Positions 1-7,514 of a stretch of 12,731 nucleotides of DNA are shown piece after piece (the stretch's first letter is position 1; every line of letters starts with the position of its first letter). The stretch comes from Campylobacteraceae bacterium (GTDB lineage Bacteria; Campylobacterota; Campylobacteria; Campylobacterales; Sulfurovaceae). Location: positions 1-12,731 of the forward strand of contig JALWZK010000268.1 in the NCBI GenBank assembly GCA_027002665.1, given 5' to 3'. The notes under the pieces are model-generated. The model saw only the letters and a program-made list of their open reading frames with translations. It had not been told where the DNA came from and did not search any database. Made by a program: the position numbers and the translations under genes.

Positions 1-50
1 GAGCGATTATATATGATTTAATGTAAAATAATATAAAAATAAGTAGTGAG

Positions 51-977
51 ATGATAATTTTAGGAGATAGATACTCATTTAGTAAGATTGAAAAGGAGAG
101 ATTAAAAAAGGAGTTTCAGACCATATATCATATAAGTTACAATAATATATCCACTTCCAAATTAATTGAAAGATTGAAAGAGGTAAAAAATACTCTTATT
201 GTATTAAATACAGAGACTACTCTCCCCTCTAAATTAATAACATATTTGAGTAAATTGGAGCTTAAAGGGGTTGAGTATATTACTATTGAGGAGTTTTTAG
301 AAAAATATCTACATAAGTGTTTAATAGCAGAGGAGTCTCAAGATGACTCTATTCTAAAAGATATTAAACCCTACTCAAAATGGCAATATATCCAAAAAAG
401 ATTTATTGATTATATTGGTATAGTGATTTTATTAATTCCAACTATTATCGCTATAATCTATTCAAAATATAGAGTTAGTAGAGAATCTCCAGGACCTCTA
501 TTTTTTAGACAGCTTAGAGTGGGAAAGGATAGAAAGGAGTTTTGGTGTATTAAACTTCGCTCAATGAAGATTGATGCCGAAAAAGATGGAGCTATGTTTG
601 CAACAGAGAATGACCCCCGAACTTTTCCTTGGGGTAAAACTCTTAGAGATAGAAAGATAGATGAGCTTATTCAGATATGGAATGTAGCAAAGGGTGAAAT
701 GCACTTAGTCGGACCTCGACCGGAGAGAAAAATATGGACACGAGAGTTTAAAAAGAGTATTCCTCTCTATTGTGAACGACATATTGTCGCTCCGGGTATT
801 ACAGGATTGGCACAGATAAAATATCAATATGGTTCAGGTAAATTAGATGCACAAGAGAAACTTGCTTATGACTTATACTATATAAAAAATTGGTCTCTGA
901 GGTTGGAGTTGGAGATTATCTATAAAACAGCTCTATTTCTATTGACTAAGAAACGAAAAAATCTATCAAATTTTTAA
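51..977 (+). CDS. Initiating sugar-phosphate transferase (PglC/WcaJ-type polyprenyl-phosphate phosphoglycosyltransferase)
   Basis: This 308-residue protein likely moves a sugar-1-phosphate from a nucleotide sugar to undecaprenyl phosphate at the inner membrane, the first step of a surface polysaccharide or glycan. Visible marks of the bacterial sugar transferase family (Bac_transf): R117 and D120 before a hydrophobic membrane helix at about 119-139, SPGP at 146-149, RVG at 156-158, the catalytic-type Asp-Glu pair D204-E205, GPRPE at 221-225 and PGITG at 248-252. The first 90 residues are soluble and look like a shortened form of the Rossmann-like domain of WcaJ-type enzymes, without their four extra membrane helices. 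The ATG at 51 has only a weak GTGAG just before it; an in-frame TAA at 24-26 blocks a longer start. Thirteen to 16 bases separate it from the next gene. The family is clear; the sugar is unknown. Confidence 0.88.
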   Translation: MIILGDRYSFSKIEKERLKKEFQTIYHISYNNISTSKLIERLKEVKNTLIVLNTETTLPSKLITYLSKLELKGVEYITIEEFLEKYLHKCLIAEESQDDSILKDIKPYSKWQYIQKRFIDYIGIVILLIPTIIAIIYSKYRVSRESPGPLFFRQLRVGKDRKEFWCIKLRSMKIDAEKDGAMFATENDPRTFPWGKTLRDRKIDELIQIWNVAKGEMHLVGPRPERKIWTREFKKSIPLYCERHIVAPGITGLAQIKYQYGSGKLDAQEKLAYDLYYIKNWSLRLELEIIYKTALFLLTKKRKNLSNF

Positions 978-990
978 ATTGGAAAATATT

Positions 991-2073
991 ATGGAGATAC
1001 TGGACTATTTCTATAGCAGAAATAATACTATTATAAACTTTCACCAAAGAAAATATACCATACCAAAGAGTAGTAATAGAGTGCTTATATATGGTCCTCC
1101 ATCTTCAGGAAAAAGCTATCTGATATTTGATTATCTTAGAAATTTCAGTAAAGAGGAGTATTTATATATAGATTTTTTAGACCCTAAGTTTCAATTTATA
1201 GATATAATAAGAGAAGATATTGAAAAGTTTATTAAATTTAATAATATAGAGATATTAATACTTGACCACTATACCCATAACTACTTTGAGACCACTCCGA
1301 CGGTTAAACAGCTTATTATTATTTCAGATAGATTTTATAATTATGGTCCAGAGTTTGACTATATAGAGATACCACTACTCGATTATGAGGAGTTTTTTGG
1401 ATTTCAGAGACTAAACTCTGAAAAGCAGATTTTTAACCTATTTTTAAAGCAGGGAACTCTACCACAATTGGCTCTAAATATAGCACCAAGAGAGCAACTA
1501 TTCCAACAATTTATAAAGAGCCATTTCAATAACTCTGAAGAGAAGCTACTTAATATTGTAGCACACTTTAATGGCTCAACAGTCACTACATTTCAACTCT
1601 ATAACTATGCAAAAGAGAGGTATAAAATCTCTAAGGATTTAATATATAGACAGATAAGAGATTTTCAAGCGAGAGCTATTATAAGATTTATTCAAGATGA
1701 GATTAATCCAAGTAGTAAAAAGCTACTCTTCTTTGATTTTGCTCTTGCGAGATATTTAACATTTACCCAAAAATTTCCAAAACAGTTTGATACAATGGTA
1801 GCTCTCTCACTGAGTAAACACAATATAGATTTTAAAGCATTTGGGAAGATTGGATATATCACAGAAAATAAAAATTTAATTGTCCCTGCACCATTTAATA
1901 GTGAAGATAGTTTATGGGAAAAATCTTATGCAAAATTTTCAATATATAAAAAATATGGGGTTGAGATGGTAACAATTGTGACAGTAGCTACACAATATAG
2001 TTTTAAAATAGATAATATAGAATTTAATGCACTACCCTTTTATGAGTGGGTAGTAATAAATGATGTAGATTGA
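991..2073 (+). CDS. P-loop ATPase resembling AAA_14/DUF4143 proteins, function unknown
   Basis: This 360-residue protein has a Walker A motif GPPSSGKS (residues 35-42) and a Walker B-like ILILD (88-92). Further along, IPLLDYEEF (about 127-135) and GTLP (155-158) sit where AAA_14 proteins have their PLS-x-EF and GG-x-P motifs. A region near 183-235 looks like a winged helix, followed by KKLLFFDFALARYL (243-256), which resembles the K-L-Y-F-x-D-x-GL motif of DUF4143. The C-terminal third would hold the nuclease-like fold of that family, but I see no clear E-x-K pair. I chose the ATG at 991, which has GGA at 981-983 at normal spacing. A TTG at 979 would add four residues but lacks a ribosome site. 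It may share a transcript with the sugar transferase. No signal peptide or membrane segment is seen. Family assignment is by eye and function is not known. Confidence 0.72.
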   Translation: MEILDYFYSRNNTIINFHQRKYTIPKSSNRVLIYGPPSSGKSYLIFDYLRNFSKEEYLYIDFLDPKFQFIDIIREDIEKFIKFNNIEILILDHYTHNYFETTPTVKQLIIISDRFYNYGPEFDYIEIPLLDYEEFFGFQRLNSEKQIFNLFLKQGTLPQLALNIAPREQLFQQFIKSHFNNSEEKLLNIVAHFNGSTVTTFQLYNYAKERYKISKDLIYRQIRDFQARAIIRFIQDEINPSSKKLLFFDFALARYLTFTQKFPKQFDTMVALSLSKHNIDFKAFGKIGYITENKNLIVPAPFNSEDSLWEKSYAKFSIYKKYGVEMVTIVTVATQYSFKIDNIEFNALPFYEWVVINDVD

Positions 2074-2087
2074 TTGGCTATATGAAC

Positions 2088-2108
2088 CTCCAGCTATAAG
2101 AGCCGGAG
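2088..2108. terminator. Hairpin between convergent operons, probable (bidirectional) terminator
   Basis: CTCCAGCT, a five-base loop, then AGCCGGAG. Read as minus-strand RNA, all eight stem positions pair, one as G-U. Read as plus-strand RNA, the same position is an A-C mismatch. It lies 14 bases past the plus-strand ATPase stop and 5 bases past the infA stop. A U-rich stretch (CTATTCTATTTAT) follows on the plus strand; on the minus strand no strong U tract follows. Termination is inferred from position and shape. Confidence 0.5.
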
Positions 2109-2113
2109 CTATT

Positions 2114-2332
2114 CTATTTATATCTAAAAGTAATCCTACCCTTATCTAAGCTATATGGTGTAAGTTCAACTTTTACCTTATCACCCGGTAGGATTTTTAT
2201 ATAGTGCATTCTCATTTTTCCAGCTATATGACATAAAACTATATGCTTATTAATAAGTTCTACTCTAAAAGTTGCATTTGGTAATGCTTCAACTACTTTC
2301 CCGTCAATCTCTATTACATCATTTCTGGCCAT
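2114..2332 (-). CDS. infA: Translation initiation factor IF-1
   Basis: This 72-residue protein has the usual IF-1 length and is a single S1/OB-fold. It binds the 30S A site with IF-2 and IF-3 during initiation. The sequence shows the family pattern: an acidic opening with VIEIDG (6-11), [12 protein letters not shown] (15-26), H35-I-A-G-K-M-R (35-41) and [11 protein letters not shown] (50-60), ending in FRYK. The ATG at 2332 lies inside the end of map (14-base overlap) and has a strong AAAGGAG six bases upstream, inside map codons. It is the last gene of the operon here; rpmJ does not follow, and a hairpin begins 5 bases after the stop. Confidence 0.97.
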   Translation of the reverse strand: MARNDVIEIDGKVVEALPNATFRVELINKHIVLCHIAGKMRMHYIKILPGDKVKVELTPYSLDKGRITFRYK

Positions 2333-3092
2333 TTTCTTCTCCTTTCGTTAAAATTACTGCTCTATTGTCTATAATTGCCACCATATGTTCATAGTGTGAT
2401 GTTCTAAGTCCATCTTCACTAATAACCGACCACTTATCCTCCTTTACCTTCGATTTGCCACTCTTTTGGCAAACCATAGGCTCTAAACAGAAGACCATAC
2501 CATTTCTTATCTTCGGTCCCTGTTTTGGTTTACCCTCTAAGTAGTTTGGAATACTTGGCTCTTCATGTGGTCTCCTCCCAATACCATGACCACAAAAATC
2601 TCTCAATGGCACAAAACCTCTGCTTAGGATAAACTGCTCTAAGAGATGTGTTAATTCTTTAAATCTCATGCCTACCTTAATATTATCTATTGCATAATAT
2701 AGGGCATCTCTGGAGCATCTAATTAGCTCTTCATCCTCCTTAGATATTTTACCTATGGGTATTGTAATAGCCGCATCACCATAATATCCATCTATCTTTG
2801 TTCCCAAGTCTAATCCAAGAATATCACCCTCTTGGATTTCTGTATCATCTGGAACTCCATGAATACAGACTTCATTGAGAGAGGTGCAGACAGACGCAGG
2901 GAACCCATATAGACCCTTAAAAGATGGCTCTGCTCCATGGCTCCTAATAAACTCTTCACCCATAGCATCAATCTCTTTTAGAGTCATTCCAACAGTAATA
3001 TTCTCCTGAAGATATTTTAAAGTCTTAGCAACGATTGACCCAGCTATGGATAGCTTAGTCAATTCGTCTTTTTTACGAAGTGGAATTGCCAT
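2319..3092 (-). CDS. map: Type I methionine aminopeptidase
   Basis: This cytoplasmic dinuclear-metal enzyme removes the initiator methionine from new proteins whose second residue is small. All five metal ligands can be seen: D95, D106, H169, E204 and E235. The conserved histidines H78 and H176 are also present, at almost the same spacing as in the E. coli enzyme. Its 257 residues are normal for the bacterial type Ia form. The start overlaps the secY stop as TAATG, with only a weak TAGGT ribosome site. The last codons (KGEENG) carry the Shine-Dalgarno sequence of infA, so the C-terminal tail is partly shaped by regulation of the next gene. Confidence 0.97.
   Translation of the reverse strand: MAIPLRKKDELTKLSIAGSIVAKTLKYLQENITVGMTLKEIDAMGEEFIRSHGAEPSFKGLYGFPASVCTSLNEVCIHGVPDDTEIQEGDILGLDLGTKIDGYYGDAAITIPIGKISKEDEELIRCSRDALYYAIDNIKVGMRFKELTHLLEQFILSRGFVPLRDFCGHGIGRRPHEEPSIPNYLEGKPKQGPKIRNGMVFCLEPMVCQKSGKSKVKEDKWSVISEDGLRTSHYEHMVAIIDNRAVILTKGEENGQK
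2339..2345 (-). promoter_or_regulatory. Shine-Dalgarno of infA, inside map
   Basis: AAAGGAG ends six bases before the infA ATG at 2332 and supports this start. It is read in the map frame as part of Lys-Gly-Glu, so infA translation probably depends on ribosomes finishing map. Confidence 0.8.
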
Positions 3093-4360
3093 TAAAGACC
3101 TACTGCACTTAAAGTTTCATATTTACTCATATAGATTTGAGCCTCAATTTTTCTCATTGTGTCAAGTGCAACCTGAACCACAATTAAGACAGCTGTCCCT
3201 CCAAAATAGAATGATGCACCCATACTATTTATAAGTAAAAATGGTAGAGTTGAGATTAGAGCCAGATATAAAGCTCCTGCACCTGTCAATCGACTTGCCA
3301 CCTCATTAATAAACTCCTTAGTATGGTTTCCCGGTCTCACACCCGGTATAAATCCACCCTGTCTCTTTAGATTATCTGCAATATCTTTGGCATTAAATAC
3401 GATTGATGCATAGAAAAATGAAAAAAAGACAATCAATATAAAGGTAAGTATATTAAATAGAACTCCTCCCGGGTGAAGTGCATCGGCAATGGTGACCAGA
3501 TACTCATTTGTGCTACTCTGTAACATAGTTAAAGGGAACATTAAGACAGCACTCGCAAAGATAGGAGGGATAACACCTGATAGGTTTACCTTAATTGGTA
3601 TATAGTTCATAACTCGCTTATCTCTATTTTGCATAATTGTCTTTCTTGAGTATGAGATTGGGATTCTTCTCTCTCCAAGTTCAACATATATAATTACAAA
3701 AATAGTAAATATAATAATTGCAGATATAGCAAGCACAGATAGGAAGTTAAGCTCTCCTGTATTTACTAAATTTACTGTATTGGATATTGCACTTGGAATA
3801 CCAGATACAATCCCTGCAAAAATAATCAAAGATATACCATTTCCGATTCCACTCTGTGTTATTCTCTCTCCAATCCACATGAGTAACATAGTTCCCGTTA
3901 GCATTGAGATAGTTGTTAAGAATGTAAATGTTACTGGGTCAATCATAACAGCACTCGCACCATCTCTTCCCGTCATACTCTGAAGTCCCATAGATACACC
4001 GAAGGCTTGGACAATAGTGATAAAGATGGTTGCATATCTAATAACCTGCATATATTTCTGCATTCCATCTCTCTCTTTTTTCATCTGACCGATGGCTGGG
4101 AAGGTGGCTGCGAGAAGTTCCATAACGATAGATGCAGTAATATATGGCATAATTCCAAGTGAAATTATACTCATTCTCCTAATGGCATTTCCAGAGAACA
4201 TATTTGCCATTCCAAGCACTCCACCACCGTTATTATGAGCATCAAATAGTGATGCTATAACGGCGGTATCCACACCCGGCACTGGTATATATGCTAAAAC
4301 TCTATATGCAAATAGAAATCCAAAAGTAATAAGTATTTTTTGAGTTAAAGCACTACTCAT
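3092..4360 (-). CDS. secY: Protein translocase subunit SecY
   Basis: This 422-residue integral membrane protein is the channel of the SecYEG translocon for export and membrane insertion. About ten hydrophobic segments are visible. Landmarks are IPVPGVD (25-31) after the first helix, the plug region with MFSGNA (54-59), NGISLIIFAGI (174-184), the cytosolic ribosome/SecA-binding loop RRIPISYSRK (231-240), and the second loop GFIPGVRPG (336-344). The N-terminus is short compared with E. coli, as in Helicobacter and Campylobacter. It lies 2 bases after rplO, and the sequence before its ATG has no strong Shine-Dalgarno (only GTGGT), so coupling to rplO is likely. Its stop overlaps the map start. 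The rpmJ gene that often follows secY in other phyla is absent. Confidence 0.98.
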   Translation of the reverse strand: MSSALTQKILITFGFLFAYRVLAYIPVPGVDTAVIASLFDAHNNGGGVLGMANMFSGNAIRRMSIISLGIMPYITASIVMELLAATFPAIGQMKKERDGMQKYMQVIRYATIFITIVQAFGVSMGLQSMTGRDGASAVMIDPVTFTFLTTISMLTGTMLLMWIGERITQSGIGNGISLIIFAGIVSGIPSAISNTVNLVNTGELNFLSVLAISAIIIFTIFVIIYVELGERRIPISYSRKTIMQNRDKRVMNYIPIKVNLSGVIPPIFASAVLMFPLTMLQSSTNEYLVTIADALHPGGVLFNILTFILIVFFSFFYASIVFNAKDIADNLKRQGGFIPGVRPGNHTKEFINEVASRLTGAGALYLALISTLPFLLINSMGASFYFGGTAVLIVVQVALDTMRKIEAQIYMSKYETLSAVGL

Positions 4361-4362
4361 GG

Positions 4363-4761
4363 CTATTTACCACTAACTGTAATAGCTTCATCTTTAATCT
4401 TAGATACAAGCTCTTTCGCACCTGCACCAATAAGTTTTACTCTTGTTACACTCTTTTTCAGTTTATGAACCGATTTGATACTCTCTAAGGTAATCTCCTC
4501 AAGTTCTGCTACAGCTTTAATCTTATCAACATTGATGGCATAAGGCTTGATTACTCTTGAGGTAAATCCAACCTTTGGAACTCTCTTTACAAGTGGCATC
4601 TGACCACCCTCAAAGCCTCGCTTCTTTCTATAACCACTTCTTGCTTTTTGACCTTTATTACCTCGTCCTGCGGTCTTTCCTGTCCCAGAACCTTGACCAC
4701 GACCAACCCTTTTTCTATTTCGAGTTGAACCGGGTGCCGGTTGTAAATTATGTAAACCCAT
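4363..4761 (-). CDS. rplO: 50S ribosomal protein L15
   Basis: L15 is a late assembly protein of the large subunit that contacts 23S rRNA through a long basic N-terminal extension. The extension is clear: a Gly/Lys/Arg-rich stretch with [18 protein letters not shown] (24-41), then FEGGQMPL and RVPKVGF (50-66). The C-terminal part is the usual globular domain. At 132 residues it is slightly shorter than the E. coli protein. The Shine-Dalgarno AAGGGAG includes the rpsE stop codon and lies five bases before the ATG. The rpmD gene (L30), normally found between rpsE and rplO, is missing: only 10 bases separate these genes. Confidence 0.97.
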   Translation of the reverse strand: MGLHNLQPAPGSTRNRKRVGRGQGSGTGKTAGRGNKGQKARSGYRKKRGFEGGQMPLVKRVPKVGFTSRVIKPYAINVDKIKAVAELEEITLESIKSVHKLKKSVTRVKLIGAGAKELVSKIKDEAITVSGK

Positions 4762-4771
4762 ATCTACTCCC

Positions 4772-5215
4772 TTAAGCTTTAATTCTCGATAGAGCCTTTA
4801 TAGTAGCCCTTACAAGATTATTTGGATTATTTGAACCCAACGATTTCGCAATAACATCTTTAATACCTGAAAGCTCAAGCACCGGTCTCATCGCACCTCC
4901 TGCTATTGTTCCTGTCCCTTCACTTGCTGGTCTTAAAATAATGAGACTGGCACCACTCTTCTGTTTAATATCATGGGCAATAGTGGAGCCTTTAAGTTTT
5001 ATCTTTACAAGATTTTTAAAGGCATCATCAACAGCTTTCTTAATGGCATCTGGAACCTCTTTCGCTTTTCCTGTTCCATATCCAATTGTTCCATTCTTAT
5101 CACCAACCACTACAAGAGCAGTAAATCTAAACCTTCTACCACCCTTTACAACTTTGGTAACTCTTCCAATATTTACAATTTTCTCTTCAAATTTATCTCT
5201 ATCAATAACCTGCAT
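4772..5215 (-). CDS. rpsE: 30S ribosomal protein S5
   Basis: S5 lies at the small-subunit mRNA entry side and affects decoding accuracy. The N-terminal double-stranded RNA-binding-like domain is seen with [13 protein letters not shown] (19-31), the loop in which spectinomycin-resistance changes occur; its K24, G25, G26 and R27 look normal. [17 protein letters not shown] (38-54) is the family signature. The C-terminal domain contains [20 protein letters not shown] (99-118). The 147-residue length resembles Campylobacter and Helicobacter S5. The start at 5215 has a strong TAAGGAG that includes the rplR stop codon. Confidence 0.98.
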   Translation of the reverse strand: MQVIDRDKFEEKIVNIGRVTKVVKGGRRFRFTALVVVGDKNGTIGYGTGKAKEVPDAIKKAVDDAFKNLVKIKLKGSTIAHDIKQKSGASLIILRPASEGTGTIAGGAMRPVLELSGIKDVIAKSLGSNNPNNLVRATIKALSRIKA

Positions 5216-5226
5216 CGACTCTCTCC

Positions 5227-5583
5227 TTATAACTTAATTCCAGCTTCTCGTAGAGTGTCTGCAAAAGTTGCAACAACCCCATGATAGAGATAACCGTTTC
5301 TATCAAACACTACTGTTTGAATATTTGCCTCTTTGAGTTTGTCGGCAAATGCCATTGCCACTTTTTTAGCATCTTCTCTATTTGCTTTTAGTCCCATTGC
5401 TCTACCATCTATTGATGTTAGAGTTACACCGACACTATCATCTATCGCCTGTGCATAGATGTGTCTATTCGATTTAAAGATAGATACTCGAGGACGAGTG
5501 GCAACTCCACTAATTTTACCTCTAACCCTCGCCTTTCTCTTTGCTCTAACTCTATTTTTTCTTCTCTGAATACTCTTTAACAC
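5227..5583 (-). CDS. rplR: 50S ribosomal protein L18 (GTG start)
   Basis: L18 binds 5S rRNA together with L5 in the central protuberance. The protein has a basic N-terminal tail, [19 protein letters not shown] (30-48), [10 protein letters not shown] (93-102) and the usual LREAGI ending; 118 residues is normal. The start codon is GTG at 5581-5583, the only non-ATG start among the 23 operon genes. It is supported by GGAG six bases upstream and by the family length. That Shine-Dalgarno includes the rplF stop TAG. Confidence 0.96.
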   Translation of the reverse strand: MLKSIQRRKNRVRAKRKARVRGKISGVATRPRVSIFKSNRHIYAQAIDDSVGVTLTSIDGRAMGLKANREDAKKVAMAFADKLKEANIQTVVFDRNGYLYHGVVATFADTLREAGIKL

Positions 5584-5589
5584 CTGCTA

Positions 5590-5595
5590 CTCCTA
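5590..5595 (-). promoter_or_regulatory. Shine-Dalgarno of rplR fused to the rplF stop codon
   Basis: TAGGAG: the first three bases are the rplF stop, and GGAG ends six bases before the GTG start of rplR. This site decides the GTG start. A second in-frame TAG follows in the spacer. Confidence 0.75.
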
Positions 5596-6129
5596 CTTAC
5601 CAGCTGCTTTACCAGCTTTTCTAATAATAACCTCATCACTATATTTAATACCTTTACCCTTATACGGTTCTGGTGGTCTAAAGCTTCTAATTTTGGCAGC
5701 TACCTGTCCCACCTTCTGTTTATCAGAACCCTTAATGGTAATAACATTTTTTGCAATAGTAATATCTATATCATCTGGAATATCGAAATTAATATCATGG
5801 GAAAATCCAAGTTGAAGATTCAGAGTTTTCCCTTGAATAGATGCTCTATAACCGACACCATTAATCTCCAATGACTTTTCAAAACCTTTATCAAGTCCAA
5901 TAATGATATTATTAAATAATGCTCTATAGGTTCCCCAAAAGGCAGAACTTTGTCTATCTTCGCCTACTCTTGAAAATATAACTTCTGAGCCTTTAATATC
6001 AATTCCAACTCTTCCATAGGTCTCTAATCTCTTTTCCAATTTACCTTTTTTAGCAATAAGAGTCGAACCCTCAAGCGATACCTCAATACCACTTGCAATA
6101 GTTACTGGTTTTTTTCCTATTCTTGACAT
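5593..6129 (-). CDS. rplF: 50S ribosomal protein L6
   Basis: L6 sits near the sarcin-ricin loop and the factor-binding site of the large subunit. The sequence has the conserved start SRIGKKPV (2-9), two repeated alpha-beta domains, and the C-terminal signature [13 protein letters not shown] (151-163). The length of 178 residues is standard. The ATG at 6129 lies nine bases after the rpsH stop, and the Shine-Dalgarno TAAGGA contains that stop. Confidence 0.98.
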   Translation of the reverse strand: MSRIGKKPVTIASGIEVSLEGSTLIAKKGKLEKRLETYGRVGIDIKGSEVIFSRVGEDRQSSAFWGTYRALFNNIIIGLDKGFEKSLEINGVGYRASIQGKTLNLQLGFSHDINFDIPDDIDITIAKNVITIKGSDKQKVGQVAAKIRSFRPPEPYKGKGIKYSDEVIIRKAGKAAGK

Positions 6130-6138
6130 ATATTTTCC

Positions 6139-6534
6139 TTACCAAATACTACAGATTACTTCACCACCAACTTTATGTTTAAATGCCTCATCATTCGCAA
6201 TTACACCTCTGTTGGTAGATACTACTAAGGTTCCGTAACCATTCTTAAAACTTCTAATCTCTTTAGCACTCTGATATACTCTTCTACCCGGTTTTGAGAT
6301 TCTCTTAATTTCATTAATTACACTATGGCCACTCTCATCATATTTTAATACAACTTTAATTGTCTTCTTAGCTCCATCTGCCTTTACCTTAAAGCTCTCA
6401 AGATAGCCCTTCTCTACGAATATAGAGACTATAGCCTCAATCATATTAGAGTGAAGAAGTGTCGTTACATCCAATCTTCTCTGTGCAGCATTTCTTATCC
6501 TTGTAAGAGAATCTGCAATTATGTCTGTCATCAT
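6139..6534 (-). CDS. rpsH: 30S ribosomal protein S8
   Basis: S8 is a primary 16S rRNA-binding protein (helix 21), and in E. coli it also represses the spc operon. The sequence starts [16 protein letters not shown] and ends with the family C-terminal motif STNRGV (106-111) and GGEVICSIW; 131 residues is normal. Two adjacent ATG codons are possible. The first (6534) lies nine bases after GGAG, the second twelve, so the first is preferred. The rpsN stop TAA is part of the TAAGGAG site. No S8-binding RNA mimic can be judged by eye near rplE. Confidence 0.97.
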   Translation of the reverse strand: MMTDIIADSLTRIRNAAQRRLDVTTLLHSNMIEAIVSIFVEKGYLESFKVKADGAKKTIKVVLKYDESGHSVINEIKRISKPGRRVYQSAKEIRSFKNGYGTLVVSTNRGVIANDEAFKHKVGGEVICSIW

Positions 6535-6547
6535 ATCCTACTTCTCC

Positions 6548-6733
6548 TTACCAACTTGATTTTTTCATACCGGGAATTAAACCCTCATTTGCCATTTTTC
6601 TCAAACAGATTCTACAGATACCGAAATCTCTATATACAGAGCGTGGTCTTCCACAGATACTACATCTTGAATATGCTCTTGTTGAAAATTTAGCAGGTTT
6701 TTTCTGCTTAGCAATCATAGATTTTTTAGCCAT
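6548..6733 (-). CDS. rpsN: 30S ribosomal protein S14, zinc-binding (type Z)
   Basis: S14 assembles late into the 30S head. This is the short 61-residue form with a zinc site made of C24, C27, C40 and C43 (CSIC and CRIC). The E. coli protein is longer and lacks the cysteines. I place the start at the ATG of MAKKSM (6733). It has AAAGGA seven bases upstream and gives the normal family length. An ATG six codons earlier (6751) would give 67 residues with an unusual MLKEEV extension. The gene overlaps the end of rplE by 8 bases. Confidence 0.95.
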   Translation of the reverse strand: MAKKSMIAKQKKPAKFSTRAYSRCSICGRPRSVYRDFGICRICLRKMANEGLIPGMKKSSW

Positions 6734-7277
6734 TACTTCTTCCTTTAGCAAAAGGCATACCGAGTTTCTCTAAGAGAGTAAATGCCTCTTTGTCATTATC
6801 TGTGCTTGTAACAATAGTAATATTCATACCGTGAGTCTTAATGATATTATCAAATTCAACCTCTGGAAACATAAGTTGCTCATCAAGACCAAAATTGTAA
6901 TTACCTCTACCATCAAAACCTTTTCTGGAGGTTCCTCTAAAATCCTTTACTCGTGGAAGTGCTATTGAGATTAACTTATCGAAGAAGTTATACATATTTT
7001 CACCTCTTAGAGTAACCTTGATTCCACTCGGACTCCCCTCTCTTGCTTTAAAACTTGCAACTGACTTCTTAGCATTTACAATAACTGCTCTCTGACCGGC
7101 AATTAATGATATAGTATCTCTCATATTGGCAATAAGTTTACTATCTTTACCCTCTCTACCAGCACCAACAGATATGACTATCTTCTCAAGCTTTGGTGTC
7201 TGCATTACATTTTTAATCCCAAGCTCTGCTCTAAGTGCTGGAGTAATCTCATTATATTTTTGCTTCATTCTGCTCAT
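6726..7277 (-). CDS. rplE: 50S ribosomal protein L5
   Basis: L5 binds 5S rRNA and contacts the P-site tRNA and S13 in the central protuberance. Family features are [11 protein letters not shown] (30-40), the LPRVKDFRG stretch (107-115) and [15 protein letters not shown] (120-134). [15 protein letters not shown] (151-165) and MPFAKGR at the end complete the pattern. The length of 183 residues is normal. The ATG at 7277 has GAGG eight bases upstream; a second ATG three codons later is less well placed. The C-terminal tail GRSNG extends past the usual ending near FAK-x-R, and its codons hold the rpsN Shine-Dalgarno and start. Confidence 0.98.
   Translation of the reverse strand: MSRMKQKYNEITPALRAELGIKNVMQTPKLEKIVISVGAGREGKDSKLIANMRDTISLIAGQRAVIVNAKKSVASFKAREGSPSGIKVTLRGENMYNFFDKLISIALPRVKDFRGTSRKGFDGRGNYNFGLDEQLMFPEVEFDNIIKTHGMNITIVTSTDNDKEAFTLLEKLGMPFAKGRSNG
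6741..6746 (-). promoter_or_regulatory. Shine-Dalgarno of rpsN, inside rplE
   Basis: AAAGGA lies seven bases before the ATG at 6733 and is read as Lys-Gly in the last codons of rplE. It supports the shorter S14 start over the ATG at 6751. Confidence 0.75.
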
Positions 7278-7280
7278 AGA

Positions 7281-7514
7281 TTACGCCTCTACTTTTTTTA
7301 CATTGGATATATGAATTGGCATCTCTTTTTCAATAAATCCACCATCTTTATTCTCTTCACTTGGTTTTACAGCCTTTTTAACTATTTTACACCCTGCAAC
7401 AATTACAGAGTCCTTTTTAGTAAGGACTTTTAAAACCTCACCTTTTTTGCCTTTATCGTCACCGGCAATGATTAAAACCTCATCACCCTTCTTAATCTTA
7501 AATTTCTTTGCCAT
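7281..7514 (-). CDS. rplX: 50S ribosomal protein L24
   Basis: L24 starts assembly of the large subunit and lies near the exit tunnel. The sequence has a KOW motif at about residues 9-27 ([19 protein letters not shown]) and a lysine-rich character. The start at 7514 (MAKKFK, 77 residues) overlaps the rplN stop as TAATG and lies seven bases after AGAGG. An ATG two codons earlier (7520) is only one base from the same AGAGG, so it is unlikely to be used. Confidence 0.95.
   Translation of the reverse strand: MAKKFKIKKGDEVLIIAGDDKGKKGEVLKVLTKKDSVIVAGCKIVKKAVKPSEENKDGGFIEKEMPIHISNVKKVEA

Noticed and set aside
1..50. Possible end of an upstream gene, or a promoter for the sugar transferase
   Set aside because: All three plus-strand frames reach a stop within the first 26 bases, so the frame of any upstream gene cannot be chosen. 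The AT-rich sequence gives many weak -10-like matches.
979..990. A TTG start for the ATPase gene
   Set aside because: The ATG at 991 has a better spaced GGA site; the TTG only two bases after the previous stop codon lacks one.
1404..1586. A 60-codon minus-strand open frame inside the ATPase gene
   Set aside because: It is antisense to a P-loop gene with intact motifs and shows no independent support.
4796..5215. Possible spectinomycin-resistance change in S5
   Set aside because: The loop residues K24, G25, G26 and R27 look like the normal sequence.
4941..5284. Two overlapping plus-strand open frames opposite rpsE and rplR
   Set aside because: Both are antisense to certain genes and show no recognisable domain or ribosome site.
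6734..6751. A six-codon N-terminal extension of S14
   Set aside because: The family length of 61 residues and the AAAGGA spacing favour the ATG at 6733.
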